Origin: UBA8958 sp964571695
GTDB taxonomy: Bacteria; Desulfobacterota; Syntrophia; Syntrophales; UBA8958
Direction: 5' to 3'
Length of the DNA stretch: 64,000 nt
Assembly (NCBI GenBank): GCA_964571695.1
Contig: CAZNDG010000003.1
Span: 104,662 to 168,661 of the forward strand
Translations under genes and position numbers: made by a program
The notes under the pieces: generated by a model
What the model saw: the letters and a program-made list of their open reading frames with translations, nothing else
The model's database searches: none
Told to the model about the DNA's origin: nothing
Shown: positions 52,694 through 60,723 of the stretch, piece by piece
Numbering within the stretch: the first letter of the stretch is position 1
How the letters are laid out: each line of letters opens with the position of its first letter

Positions 52694-53719
52694 CTAAGCC
52701 GGTTTGTCCTCCGGGAGTGTCTCCCCCAGGGCCAGCCTGCAGATGTCGCTGATCATGTAGTTCTTCATCCCCGCTTCCCTCGCCTTTTTGTTCAAGGTCC
52801 GGAAGCACATGGGGCATAGGTAAACAATCGCCTCGGCGCCGTGGTCCCTGGCGTCCTGGATATTCTTTTCCTGAAAGGGGGCGAAGTTCTTGCCCCTGGG
52901 GAAGAGCTTCAGATTCGGGCCGGCCAGTTCGACGCCGCAGCAGATGGCATTGATCCCGTCGTATTTCCGGGCGACGCGCTCTACGCCGATAAGGGAGAAA
53001 ATCTCATCGAGGAAATGATCCTTTTCCGGGGTATAACGGGAGGCGCAGGGACGCTGGTAGGCGACCTTCATGTCGAGTTTGGTGATGCGATCCGGGTGAT
53101 CCTTCAGATAATCAGCCAGGTATTCCAGGATGGAAATGGGGCGGAAGGGCAGCTTGATCCCGAATTCGGGCGCCATGCCGGCCAGGAGGGCATAGCAGTC
53201 GTCATGAACGAAGACGATCTCCTTGGCCCCCGATTTGGCCAGATTGTTTACCAACCCCTGGAGGCGGTCCCGCATGATGGATTCGTCCCCCATGTGGGCG
53301 AACAGAACGTTACAGAAATAATGGCGGCCCTTGAGGATAGACAGTTCCTCGAAAAGGCTGCCCTGGATCGCCCAGGGCATGCTCCCGTCCATGACGCAGA
53401 TGGACATGACCCGGTCTTTGGGTTCCATAGGCCGGGGTTCTCCCTCGGCCTTGAAGCGGTCAGCCATCTGGGCCTTCAGCTTTGGATCGGTGAAGTCACC
53501 CGCCTCCTCCATCCGCTGCAGGATGAGGTCGAAAGGACGGGCATCCTTGGGACAGTATTCGTTGCAGGCGATGCAGGTCACACAGTCGTAGATCCAGTCC
53601 GATTTTTCTCCCCGGACCAGTTTTTCAAAGGCCTCACCTCCCGTCTTGTTGTCGAAATCAAGGTAATGGCACCGGGCCAGACAGTCGCCGCAAAAGTCAC
53701 ATCGTTCTTCATGAAACAT
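52694..53719 (-). CDS. (Fe-S)-binding protein with CCG domain (HdrD/GlpC-like)
   Basis: 341 aa. N-terminal cluster ligands CDFCGDCLARCHYLDF and CVTCIACNEYCP, then two CCG-like halves with KVAYQRPCASRYTP and INAICCGVELAGPN, plus MCFRTLN near the end. The family forms catalytic or electron-transfer subunits of heterodisulfide reductase-like and glycolate/lactate oxidation complexes. No flavin partner gene is adjacent. ATG 53719 has GGAGGAG a little upstream. Confidence 0.87.
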   Translation of the reverse strand: MFHEERCDFCGDCLARCHYLDFDNKTGGEAFEKLVRGEKSDWIYDCVTCIACNEYCPKDARPFDLILQRMEEAGDFTDPKLKAQMADRFKAEGEPRPMEPKDRVMSICVMDGSMPWAIQGSLFEELSILKGRHYFCNVLFAHMGDESIMRDRLQGLVNNLAKSGAKEIVFVHDDCYALLAGMAPEFGIKLPFRPISILEYLADYLKDHPDRITKLDMKVAYQRPCASRYTPEKDHFLDEIFSLIGVERVARKYDGINAICCGVELAGPNLKLFPRGKNFAPFQEKNIQDARDHGAEAIVYLCPMCFRTLNKKAREAGMKNYMISDICRLALGETLPEDKPA

Positions 53720-53782
53720 CTCCTAACTCCTCCTTGTATATTATGAATATTATTCAGCTTAGCTGAATTGTGAACAGTATTC

Positions 53783-53947
53783 GAGACCTTTGAAAAATGG
53801 CTTCGCCGCGGCTCAGAAATCTTTTTCGCCTCTGAATGGGTAACGTATAAACCTTATTCATTACCAAGCGTTAAGTTCAATCACGCAACGGCGAAAAACA
53901 TTTGATTCGCCGCTTGCGAACCATTTTTCCGCAGTTATGCAAAGCTC
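53783..53947 (+). repeat. ERIC-like palindromic repeat, copy D
   Basis: Identical as read to copy B over about 165 bp. It is bracketed by two near-identical hairpins, ATTCAGCTTAGCTGAAT at about 53752 and ATTCAGCTTCGCTGAAT at about 53950, forming an outer inverted repeat of about 20 bp (18 of 20 matching). It fills most of the 314-bp gap here. Confidence 0.92.
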
Positions 53948-54033
53948 ACAATTCAGCTTCGCTGAATTGATCAGTTTGATACGATAAAGCTTGCGTGCAC
54001 TTGACCCCCTTTTAATGCCCCATCCATCGGGTT

Positions 54034-54612
54034 TCACCGGGGGTCGGGAGCCGCGTGGAAACGGCCGTCGGAGCGCATTGCCCGCACCTCTTTCTCCTTG
54101 CCCTGAGTCCAGCCTCCCGTGGCCTCCGTAACGATATCGAAAGACGGGACATAGGGCTTGATGTCCAGAAGGGGAGTTCCCGTTACTATATCCACGTCTT
54201 CGATGTGCAGAACACCGCCCTTTATACCGGTGAGCTTTACAATGGACAGTCCGAGGGGATTGGGTCTCCGGGGGGCACGGGTGGCAAATAGACCCCGGGG
54301 GACGGTGTCCAGGAAAGGTATGACTTCGAGATGGTAATCCTTCGAGAGGTGGAAGTGATACAAGAGGATGATATGGGAAAAGGATTCCAGATCCTTCAGG
54401 CCCTGGCGATAGGGAGCGGCGATTTCAATCCATCCTTTGACGCCCCGGGCCCCCGCCGGCTGAATGGGCATGCCCCGCCGTTCGCTGAAGGGGGAATGGA
54501 TGATGCCGATAGGGTGATAGATCACCGCCTCTCCAGTCGCCGGGCAATCCATGCGGCTTGACGGCAAGGACGGTAAGGCGCCTTCACCTTCTATCTTTCT
54601 GTTTCCGATCAT
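54034..54612 (-). CDS. TrmO/TsaA-family protein (tRNA m6t6A37 methyltransferase type)
   Basis: 192 aa. HPIGIIHSPFSERRGMPIQPAG, LKDLESFSHIILLYHFHLS, RGLFATRAPRRPNPLGLSIVKL and DVDIVTGTPLLDIKPYVPSFD are the UPF0066/TrmO beta-barrel signatures. E. coli TrmO methylates t6A37 of tRNA with SAM. Members beside metal-cofactor genes in anaerobes may have other substrates. ATG 54612 has GGAGG close by; an internal ATG at 54552 is also possible. Confidence 0.9.
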   Translation of the reverse strand: MIGNRKIEGEGALPSLPSSRMDCPATGEAVIYHPIGIIHSPFSERRGMPIQPAGARGVKGWIEIAAPYRQGLKDLESFSHIILLYHFHLSKDYHLEVIPFLDTVPRGLFATRAPRRPNPLGLSIVKLTGIKGGVLHIEDVDIVTGTPLLDIKPYVPSFDIVTEATGGWTQGKEKEVRAMRSDGRFHAAPDPR

Positions 54613-54696
54613 TTGCCTCCAATTGCCAACCGGCGCGACCAGGTTTCAAGAACAGCGCCCTTGGTGACAATCCAATACGACGGCTGCCGTGTTTAT

Positions 54697-55044
54697 TTAG
54701 AAGACGATCAATTCGTAGCCGTCCTCACGGTACCGGGCCATGCTCGGGTGCCCCATCATTTCCCCGCACACGGTCAATCCCTGCGCCGTCGCCTCGTCGT
54801 GGCTCCCTGTCTTTTTCGAGCAGGCCTGGCAGACGCAGTCGATCAAGCCGGCGGCCTTTACCTTCTCGTACAGAGGGGTAAAGGCCGTCGGGGCGGCGGT
54901 CAGATCTTTGATTAGCTTGGTGGCCGTTCCTTCGATGACCATCTTGACCTCGTAACCTTTATCCCTCATTTCCAGGGCGTTGAGCAGAACGTGGACAAAG
55001 CACATCGCTTCGCCGTTGAAGGCGAACAGGGCGACTTTTTTCAT
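54697..55044 (-). CDS. DsrE-like small sulfur-relay-type protein
   Basis: 115 aa. KKVALFAFNGEAMCFVHVLLNALEM, VKMVIEGTATKLIKDL and DCVCQACSKKTGS resemble DsrE/DsrF-like folds with a Cys-containing loop (CVCQAC). ATG 55044 is 6 nt after AGGAGG. Possibly a thiol or persulfide carrier; not proven. Confidence 0.75.
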   Translation of the reverse strand: MKKVALFAFNGEAMCFVHVLLNALEMRDKGYEVKMVIEGTATKLIKDLTAAPTAFTPLYEKVKAAGLIDCVCQACSKKTGSHDEATAQGLTVCGEMMGHPSMARYREDGYELIVF

Positions 55045-55197
55045 GGGCATCCTCCTGGGCCGTAAAGCGGCCGTTTATTTAAGAACCCTCACCATATCGT
55101 TACGGTGAGGCGATTATGGCCGATAAGAGATTAAATATCAAACTTTCTTTTACCCGTTCCATCCTGATTATGTCTGATTATGACTTATACGGGGGCG

Positions 55198-56124
55198 TCA
55201 TTCCTTCCTGGCCACATAGAACTGCCGGAGATAGAATTCATCGTAGTTCTTGAAAATGTTTGCCGGGATGCTCTTTTTGAGCACCGTCAATCCCTGCCTT
55301 TTGAGATCCCGGGCGCTGAAGTGACAGGAGGAGTAGCCGGTGATGATCACGTGTCCCCCTTTCCCCAGGCGGCTCAGGGTTTTTTTCAGGATCTTCCGGG
55401 CGCTGTCGCCATCCATGATCTGCCGGTTAAGGACTCCGCAGAAGACGATCACGTCGAAGAGAGGCGCCGCCGCATATGCCGCGGCAACGTTTTCGCCCCT
55501 TTCCTCGCGGATATCGTCGAATCCTTTCTCTTTTGCCGCTTCCACATTGTCCGGGCTGATATCGAGACCGGCATAATAAGCTTCAGGATGGTCCCGGCGG
55601 ATTGCCGCCAGCAGATTCCCCGACCCGCAACCGACGTCGAGAAGACGACGAAAGGTGATTTCCGACAGGGCCGACAATATATTCGGGTAGATATGGGCGG
55701 CATAAAGGGGGTATTCCCGGGAATCTTCGAAGCTTTCCCAACGGACCGGCAGGGCGCGATTCCGTAGCGGAACGATCAACTCGACGTCCCGGCCATCGAG
55801 GGAGGATATGAATGCGGCGGTGGCATGGCACTCCTCGGGGTTGAGGAGGCGTCCCGTCGTTTCCGGCCAGAAGCCGGCGATGTCCTCGGCACGGACCAGC
55901 CTCGTTATATGGGCCAGCCCCCCGTTCCTCTTTTGCCCCCGGACATCCGTGCTTATGGGTCCCTGAAGAAAGCGATGGCCCGCCGCCTCCACGATGTTGA
56001 ACCAGTGCCCCGAGATTTGCTGACGCGGACGACGGCGGATCATCCTGATCATGGCCTGAAAGGTTTCGCCGTCGATCTCCCGCCTGTTTTCGCCGGGTTC
56101 CGGAGCCGATTTTCCGCCACTCAT
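55198..56124 (-). CDS. Class I SAM-dependent methyltransferase
   Basis: 308 aa. The SAM site is RLLDVGCGSGNLLAAIRRDHPEA near residue 165, with GLDISPDNVEAAKEKGF after it and VIVFCGVLNRQIMDGDSARKIL later. The N-terminal 150 residues are an unrecognised domain. The start overlaps the FmdB-like gene (ATGA), so the two are coupled. Substrate unknown. Confidence 0.85.
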   Translation of the reverse strand: MSGGKSAPEPGENRREIDGETFQAMIRMIRRRPRQQISGHWFNIVEAAGHRFLQGPISTDVRGQKRNGGLAHITRLVRAEDIAGFWPETTGRLLNPEECHATAAFISSLDGRDVELIVPLRNRALPVRWESFEDSREYPLYAAHIYPNILSALSEITFRRLLDVGCGSGNLLAAIRRDHPEAYYAGLDISPDNVEAAKEKGFDDIREERGENVAAAYAAAPLFDVIVFCGVLNRQIMDGDSARKILKKTLSRLGKGGHVIITGYSSCHFSARDLKRQGLTVLKKSIPANIFKNYDEFYLRQFYVARKE

Positions 56125-56369
56125 CTTTGGCAGCCTCCGCCGCCGGCACAGGGGGGAATGTCACAGCGCTGCTCCCGGCCGCAGCAAGTCCCGCCCCCTG
56201 ATGGGACAGAAAAGGCCCCGCTCCGGGGAAGAACGCTGGGGGACATGATGCGGCGCAGTTCGGCGCTGCCGCAGAAACGGCACCGGGGCACTTCTTCTTC
56301 GCCGCTTATCCCTTCCAGGAATTCTGATATTTTCCCGCAGCCCGTGCACTCGTATTCGTATATCGGCAT
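56121..56369 (-). CDS. FmdB-type zinc ribbon protein
   Basis: 82 aa. MPIYEYECTGCGKISEFL and RCRFCGSAELRRIMSPS form the FmdB zinc ribbon (CxxC...CxxC); the tail adds CCGREQRC and CAGGGGC, giving more possible metal ligands. Suspected regulator or metal carrier. Confidence 0.88.
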   Translation of the reverse strand: MPIYEYECTGCGKISEFLEGISGEEEVPRCRFCGSAELRRIMSPSVLPRSGAFSVPSGGGTCCGREQRCDIPPCAGGGGCQR

Positions 56370-56391
56370 GTCCTTATTACCACCGCAAGGG

Positions 56392-56739
56392 TCAGTGATC
56401 GCAGAGATTCTGACCGCAGAACAATGCTCCCTGCAGATAGTCGCTGACGATCTTTTCCGGGGTTTCGGAGGGGGCGCCGACCACGACGCCGATCCCCCGC
56501 TGATTGAAAAGATCCTGGGCCCGGGCGCCCATACCGCCGGCGATGATCAGGTCAGCTCCCTTTTCCGCCAGCCAGCGGGGCAGCAGTCCCGGTTCGTGCG
56601 GCGGCGCCTCATGGGTTTCCGTTTTCAGGATCTTTCGTTCGTCCTTGTCCACGTCGACGATGACAAAGGCGCCGCAGTGGCCGAAATGGGGGCACAGATA
56701 ACCGTCCACCGTCGGGACGGCGATTCTCATCAATTGCAT
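56392..56739 (-). CDS. NifX/NifB-C-type dinitrogenase cofactor-fold protein (ORP-like)
   Basis: 115 aa. RIAVPTVDGYLCPHFGHCGAF, LIIAGGMGARAQDLFNQRGIGVV and GALFCGQNLCDH fit the ribonuclease-H-like fold that binds metal clusters, as in NifX and the Mo-Cu orange protein. Two histidines and four cysteines are potential ligands. ATG 56739 has GAGGT. Confidence 0.88.
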   Translation of the reverse strand: MQLMRIAVPTVDGYLCPHFGHCGAFVIVDVDKDERKILKTETHEAPPHEPGLLPRWLAEKGADLIIAGGMGARAQDLFNQRGIGVVVGAPSETPEKIVSDYLQGALFCGQNLCDH

Positions 56740-56769
56740 CTTTCTTCACCTCATTGATATTTGTTTAGT

Positions 56770-56937
56770 GACCTTTGAAAAATGGCTTCGCCGCGGCTCA
56801 GAAATCTTTTTCGCTTCTGAATGGTTAACGTATAAATATTCTTCATTACAAGGCGTTAAGTTCAATCACGCCATGGCGAAAAACATTTGATTCGTCGCGT
56901 GCGAACCATTTTTCCACGGTTATGCAAAGCTCTCGTT
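56770..56937 (+). repeat. ERIC-like palindromic repeat, copy E
   Basis: GACCTTTGAAAAATGGC to GCAAAGCTCTCG with about 10 substitutions relative to copy B. It lies between the NifX-like gene and mrp, interrupting the cluster. Confidence 0.9.
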
Positions 56938-57010
56938 TAAAATACGTTATCCAAGCATAGCTTCCGTTGGAGAAAATACCGCTTGCCATCCCAGCCGATA
57001 CTCTCATCTC

Positions 57011-57895
57011 CTACCGGTCGTCGAGGGCCAGGAGGATCTTGATGACCCCATCGCGAAATGCCTGGGCCGCTGCGGTTTGATTGCAGTGGTAGATGAACGG
57101 CCGGCCGCTGTCCGAGGCCTCGACAACGGCCGGTTCCAGGGGTATGCGCCCCAGAAAGGGAACCTTCAGTTTGTTGGCCATGGCCTCGCCGCCGCCGGTC
57201 TTGAACAGCTCGATCAGCTTCCCGCAGTGGGGGCAGTTGAGGCCGCTCATGTTTTCCACAACGCCGAGAACGGGTACCTTTACCTGACGGCAGAAACTGA
57301 TGGACTTCCGGACATCGGCCAGGGACATCTCCTGAGGGGTCGTTACGATTACGGCTCCGTCGCTCTCCGGAAGCATCTGGGCCACGGACAGAGGTTCATC
57401 GCCTGTTCCCGGCGGGAAATCGATGATCAGATAATCCAACTCCCCCCATTGGATATCCGCGAGGAACTGCCGGATCACGCCCATCTTCAATGGTCCCCTC
57501 CAGATGACCGCCGCGTCCTGGTCAGGCAGGAGTAGGCCCAGGGAAACCACCTTTATCCCATAGACGTAATCCAGGGGAAAGGCGTTTTTGCCGTCGGTGC
57601 GCAGGGTCTGATTGCCGAGCCGGAGGAGTGTCGGGATGCTCGGACCGTGAAAGTCCACATCCAGCAGGCCCACCTTTTTCCCCTCCATTCCCAGACCAAC
57701 GGCGATATTGACAGCGATGGTGCTTTTACCCACTCCTCCCTTTCCGGAAAGAACCAGGATCTTGTGATTGATTTGCGCCATCCGCTCCTTTAGTTGCTCT
57801 TCTTCCTGCCGGCGTTTTTCCATCCGGTCGTGATTTTCCTGCTGTTGTTTCTGCCCTTTCCCGTACAGGGGAAGGGCGTCTTCTGAATTGCTCAT
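57011..57895 (-). CDS. mrp: Mrp/NBP35-type P-loop ATPase
   Basis: 294 aa. Deviant Walker A SGKGGVGKSTIAVN near residue 50, LDVDFHGPSIPTLL, IIDFPPGTGDEPLSV, ENMSGLNCPHCGKLIELF with the cluster-binding CxxC. It is a carrier or assembly factor for Fe-S (or Mo/Cu) clusters. An N-terminal charged helix of 40 residues is Gln/Glu/Lys-rich. In the orp locus of Desulfovibrio vulgaris an mrp gene is likewise linked. Confidence 0.93.
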   Translation of the reverse strand: MSNSEDALPLYGKGQKQQQENHDRMEKRRQEEEQLKERMAQINHKILVLSGKGGVGKSTIAVNIAVGLGMEGKKVGLLDVDFHGPSIPTLLRLGNQTLRTDGKNAFPLDYVYGIKVVSLGLLLPDQDAAVIWRGPLKMGVIRQFLADIQWGELDYLIIDFPPGTGDEPLSVAQMLPESDGAVIVTTPQEMSLADVRKSISFCRQVKVPVLGVVENMSGLNCPHCGKLIELFKTGGGEAMANKLKVPFLGRIPLEPAVVEASDSGRPFIYHCNQTAAAQAFRDGVIKILLALDDR

Positions 57896-57941
57896 CTAAT
57901 TCGTCAGCCTCCTGAATCGGTTATCTTAAAAATCATGAATG

Positions 57942-58817
57942 TTATCCATTTTCTCTGAATTGTTCGACGTTTTTCCACAGGGCCTCGATATCCGCGGCCG
58001 CCGGACTGGTGGGATAATCCATTACGGTGCGCCCCTGAAGCTGGGCCTGGACCGTTGTCAGATCGAAACGGATTCGGCCGGCGGCGTGCATGTCCAGGTC
58101 GCGGCCGGCCGCCTCCATCCGGGCCGTCATCTCCGGATTCAGATCCCATTTGTTGATGCAGAGCCCGGCGGGTATCTTAAACAGGGCGAGTAGTTCCGCC
58201 AGACGCCGGAGGTCATGTTCACCCGCCAGTGTAGGTTCCGTGACGATGAGGACGAAACCCGTCCCGGCCAGCGAGGCGATTACGGGACAACCGATTCCCG
58301 GCGGTCCATCGGTGAGGATAAACTCGGCCTGGTTCGCCGCGGCGATTTTACGTCCTTCATCGCGGATCAGGCTGACCAGCTTTCCAGAATTTCCCTGGGC
58401 GGGGTCCAGACGGGCATGCACCATGGGGCCGTAGGCGGTATCCGATACATACCATTCCCCGGTGCGGGCCTCTGCAAATGCGATGGCCTCCACGGGACAG
58501 ATCCGATAACACATGCCGCAGCCTTCGCAAAAAATCGGGGAGATTTCCGGCGGCTCGCCCGGGGCAATGGCGTCGAATCGGCAGGCGCCGACGCAGAGGC
58601 CGCAATGGATGCAGTCCGCCGCGATTACCTTCGCCTTTTTCGATCCGTAAAAGGCCGTGCTCCTCCTGATCCGGGGCTGGAGAAGGAGGTGGAGATCCGG
58701 GGCGTCCACGTCGGCATCGACGAGGACGGTATTCTTTCCCAGGGCGGCCAGGGCGCCGGTAACGGTGGTCTTTCCGGAGCCTCCCTTGCCGCTGAGAATG
58801 GTTATTTCCTTGGTCAT
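57942..58817 (-). CDS. MinD-type ATPase with inserted ferredoxin domain, paralogue 1
   Basis: 291 aa. SGKGGSGKTTVTGAL (deviant Walker A), LVDADVDAPDLHLLL, then a two-cluster ferredoxin insert CIHCGLCVGACRFDAI and CEGCGMCYRICPVEAI near residues 62-105, and DGPPGIGCPVIASLAG. Paralogous to the next gene; the pair is a hallmark of the ORP/NifX-type cluster of anaerobes. Start ATG 58817 follows GGGACACCTCC-complement sequence with a weak ribosome site. Confidence 0.92.
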   Translation of the reverse strand: MTKEITILSGKGGSGKTTVTGALAALGKNTVLVDADVDAPDLHLLLQPRIRRSTAFYGSKKAKVIAADCIHCGLCVGACRFDAIAPGEPPEISPIFCEGCGMCYRICPVEAIAFAEARTGEWYVSDTAYGPMVHARLDPAQGNSGKLVSLIRDEGRKIAAANQAEFILTDGPPGIGCPVIASLAGTGFVLIVTEPTLAGEHDLRRLAELLALFKIPAGLCINKWDLNPEMTARMEAAGRDLDMHAAGRIRFDLTTVQAQLQGRTVMDYPTSPAAADIEALWKNVEQFRENG

Positions 58818-58843
58818 GGAGGTGTCCCTGTTCAGTCTCGTCC

Positions 58844-59704
58844 CTACCGGTCCGGCCGGGAGGGAAGCAATGTCAATGTCTGCTGCCAAAGATTGGCAAA
58901 TAGTTCTCTGTATGCCGGCAGTGACTCGGTAATCAGGGCGCCGCGGGAATAACACTCCGCGATCCGCCGATCGTGGGGGATCTCGGCCAGGATGGGGAGG
59001 CCTTCCCGGTCACAGAATCGATACAGCTCGTCATTGCCGATGTCGCAGCGATTGACGACGACCCCGCTGGGGATGGCCAGGGTCTTCAGCGTCGCCGCCA
59101 TCAGCGTCAGGTCGTAAAAACCGAAAGGCGTCGGTTCGGAAACAAGCACCACCAGATCCATATCCCGCACCGCTTCGATGACGGGGCATGAGGTTCCCGG
59201 TGGACAATCTATTAGGGTGACGGCCGCCTTCGGAGCCTTTTCCTTGACCTGGCGAATGAGGGGCGGGGCCAGTACCTCGCCTACATTGAGACGTCCCTGT
59301 ACGAAACCGATCCCCCCGGCGGCGCCTCCTTCTATGACCCCGATGGCCCGGTCGGATTCCGTGATGATCCGTTCGGGACAGAACTGCGCGCAGACGCCGC
59401 AGCCATGGCACAGCTCCGGAAAGACGATCACAGTGTTCTTGAAAACCGTGATGGCGTTGTATTCGCAGAACTCGGCGCAGACGCCGCATCCGGTGCAATG
59501 TTCTTCCGCAACATCAGGTCTTCTCACGGTCGCCGGAACGCTCCAGGCGATCCGTGGCAGGAGGAAGAGATGGGCGTTTGGTTCTTCAACATCGCAGTCG
59601 AGAAGTTGGACGTCCGCGCCGGTCTGCTGGAGGATATTCGCGATATTGACGGCTACGGTCGTCTTGCCCGTGCCGCCCTTGCCGCTGGCAAATGCTATTT
59701 TCAT
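58844..59704 (-). CDS. MinD-type ATPase with inserted ferredoxin domain, paralogue 2
   Basis: 286 aa. MKIAFASGKGGTGKTTVAVN, LLDCDVEEPNAHLFL, ferredoxin insert CTGCGVCAEFCEYNAI and CHGCGVCAQFCPERII, DCPPGTSCPVIEAV. Probably forms a heterodimer with the paralogue 26 bp downstream, using ATP and Fe-S clusters to build or move a metal cofactor onto the NifX-like proteins. Confidence 0.93.
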   Translation of the reverse strand: MKIAFASGKGGTGKTTVAVNIANILQQTGADVQLLDCDVEEPNAHLFLLPRIAWSVPATVRRPDVAEEHCTGCGVCAEFCEYNAITVFKNTVIVFPELCHGCGVCAQFCPERIITESDRAIGVIEGGAAGGIGFVQGRLNVGEVLAPPLIRQVKEKAPKAAVTLIDCPPGTSCPVIEAVRDMDLVVLVSEPTPFGFYDLTLMAATLKTLAIPSGVVVNRCDIGNDELYRFCDREGLPILAEIPHDRRIAECYSRGALITESLPAYRELFANLWQQTLTLLPSRPDR

Positions 59705-59723
59705 GATCTGGCCGGAGAATTGT

Positions 59724-60095
59724 CTATATGCTGTGCCCTTCCGTGGTCGCCGCCGTGATTTCCTCCAACTCGCCCCGCTCCCAGGCCGTTACGGCGTCGG
59801 CAACGGTTTGCTGTTTTGAGACATCGGTGCGATACATGCGCACCCCGCCGGAATGCAGCACCCGGAAGGCTTTGGGGCCCACGTTGCCGCTGAGGAGGAC
59901 CTCTGCCTGCCGGTCTATAATCGCCGCCGCGGCCTGGATGCCCGCTCCTTGAGCCGATTGGCGGTTCTGAAGGTTCTCCGCGGCCTCCCACCTCTTCGTC
60001 TCCGCATCAACGATGACGAACCAGGCCGCCCGTCCGAAACGAGTGTCCAATGATTCCGTCCAGCCCGGATTCTGTGCCGTTACCGCTATCTTCAT
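59724..60095 (-). CDS. NifX-fold protein (ORP-like)
   Basis: 123 aa. MKIAVTAQNPGWTESLDTRFGRAAWFVIVD, QSAQGAGIQAAAAIIDRQAEVLLSGNVGPKAFRVL are the dinitrogenase Fe-Mo cofactor-binding fold. It has no cysteine, like the Mo-Cu cluster orange protein, which holds its cluster non-covalently. Overlaps the preceding gene by 4 bp (ATGA). Confidence 0.9.
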   Translation of the reverse strand: MKIAVTAQNPGWTESLDTRFGRAAWFVIVDAETKRWEAAENLQNRQSAQGAGIQAAAAIIDRQAEVLLSGNVGPKAFRVLHSGGVRMYRTDVSKQQTVADAVTAWERGELEEITAATTEGHSI

Positions 60096-60529
60096 GATCT
60101 TCCTCTCCTTCGTTGTCCTTTTGTGTTGCCTGCCGCCCTGCGTCGGCCGCCGTCCGTTCCTCGGCCGCATGGCACCGGGCCGAGACCAACCCATCCCCGG
60201 CGGCATCCGGGCAGGTAGAAAGCCGGATCATCGAGGCGGTTGGTGAAAAATCCGGTCTCCACGTCGGTAAGATTTCCCTTGAGGAAGGGGATGACGACAA
60301 TCCCCGCCCCTTCGATGAATTGCCGGGTGGAGGTGGCAATAGCCCCGCAGAGGAGAACGTTCACGCTCAAATCTCGCAGCTTCTGCCGCATCTGCATCAT
60401 GGTCAGACCAGCCGGGATGGCTTCGATGCGCCGCTGCCGGACGTGGCCGGATTCGATGACGACGAAAGAATCGGCGGTATCGAAAACCGTGGCGATATGA
60501 TCCTGTGATGCTGCCAGTGCGATGGCCAT
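60092..60529 (-). CDS. Diverged NifX-fold protein
   Basis: 145 aa. MAIALAASQDHIATVFDTADSFVVIE, LRDLSVNVLLCGAIATSTRQFIEGAGIVVIPFLKGN resemble the NifX fold; the C-terminal 45 residues are Arg/Gly-rich with two Cys. Coupled to the following NifX-like gene by ATGA. The start at ATG 60529 has a weak ribosome site; upstream in-frame sequence looks non-coding. Confidence 0.8.
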   Translation of the reverse strand: MAIALAASQDHIATVFDTADSFVVIESGHVRQRRIEAIPAGLTMMQMRQKLRDLSVNVLLCGAIATSTRQFIEGAGIVVIPFLKGNLTDVETGFFTNRLDDPAFYLPGCRRGWVGLGPVPCGRGTDGGRRRAAGNTKGQRRRGRS

Positions 60530-60723
60530 GTTTCTGTCCCGTGAAATAACGATCCTTGCTATCCCTGCCGAGTTAGCTGTTAGCAAGGGGTGTGCCGATG
60601 GCGCCGGTGGAGCGAAAAGCCGGTGTCTATGGAGATATGGAAGTGGGCAGTTTCCAACATGCGCTCCTTGTGATAGTGATTATGCGACTATACGGGTGGT
60701 CAATGGTCGCATAGTTGCGCTTG

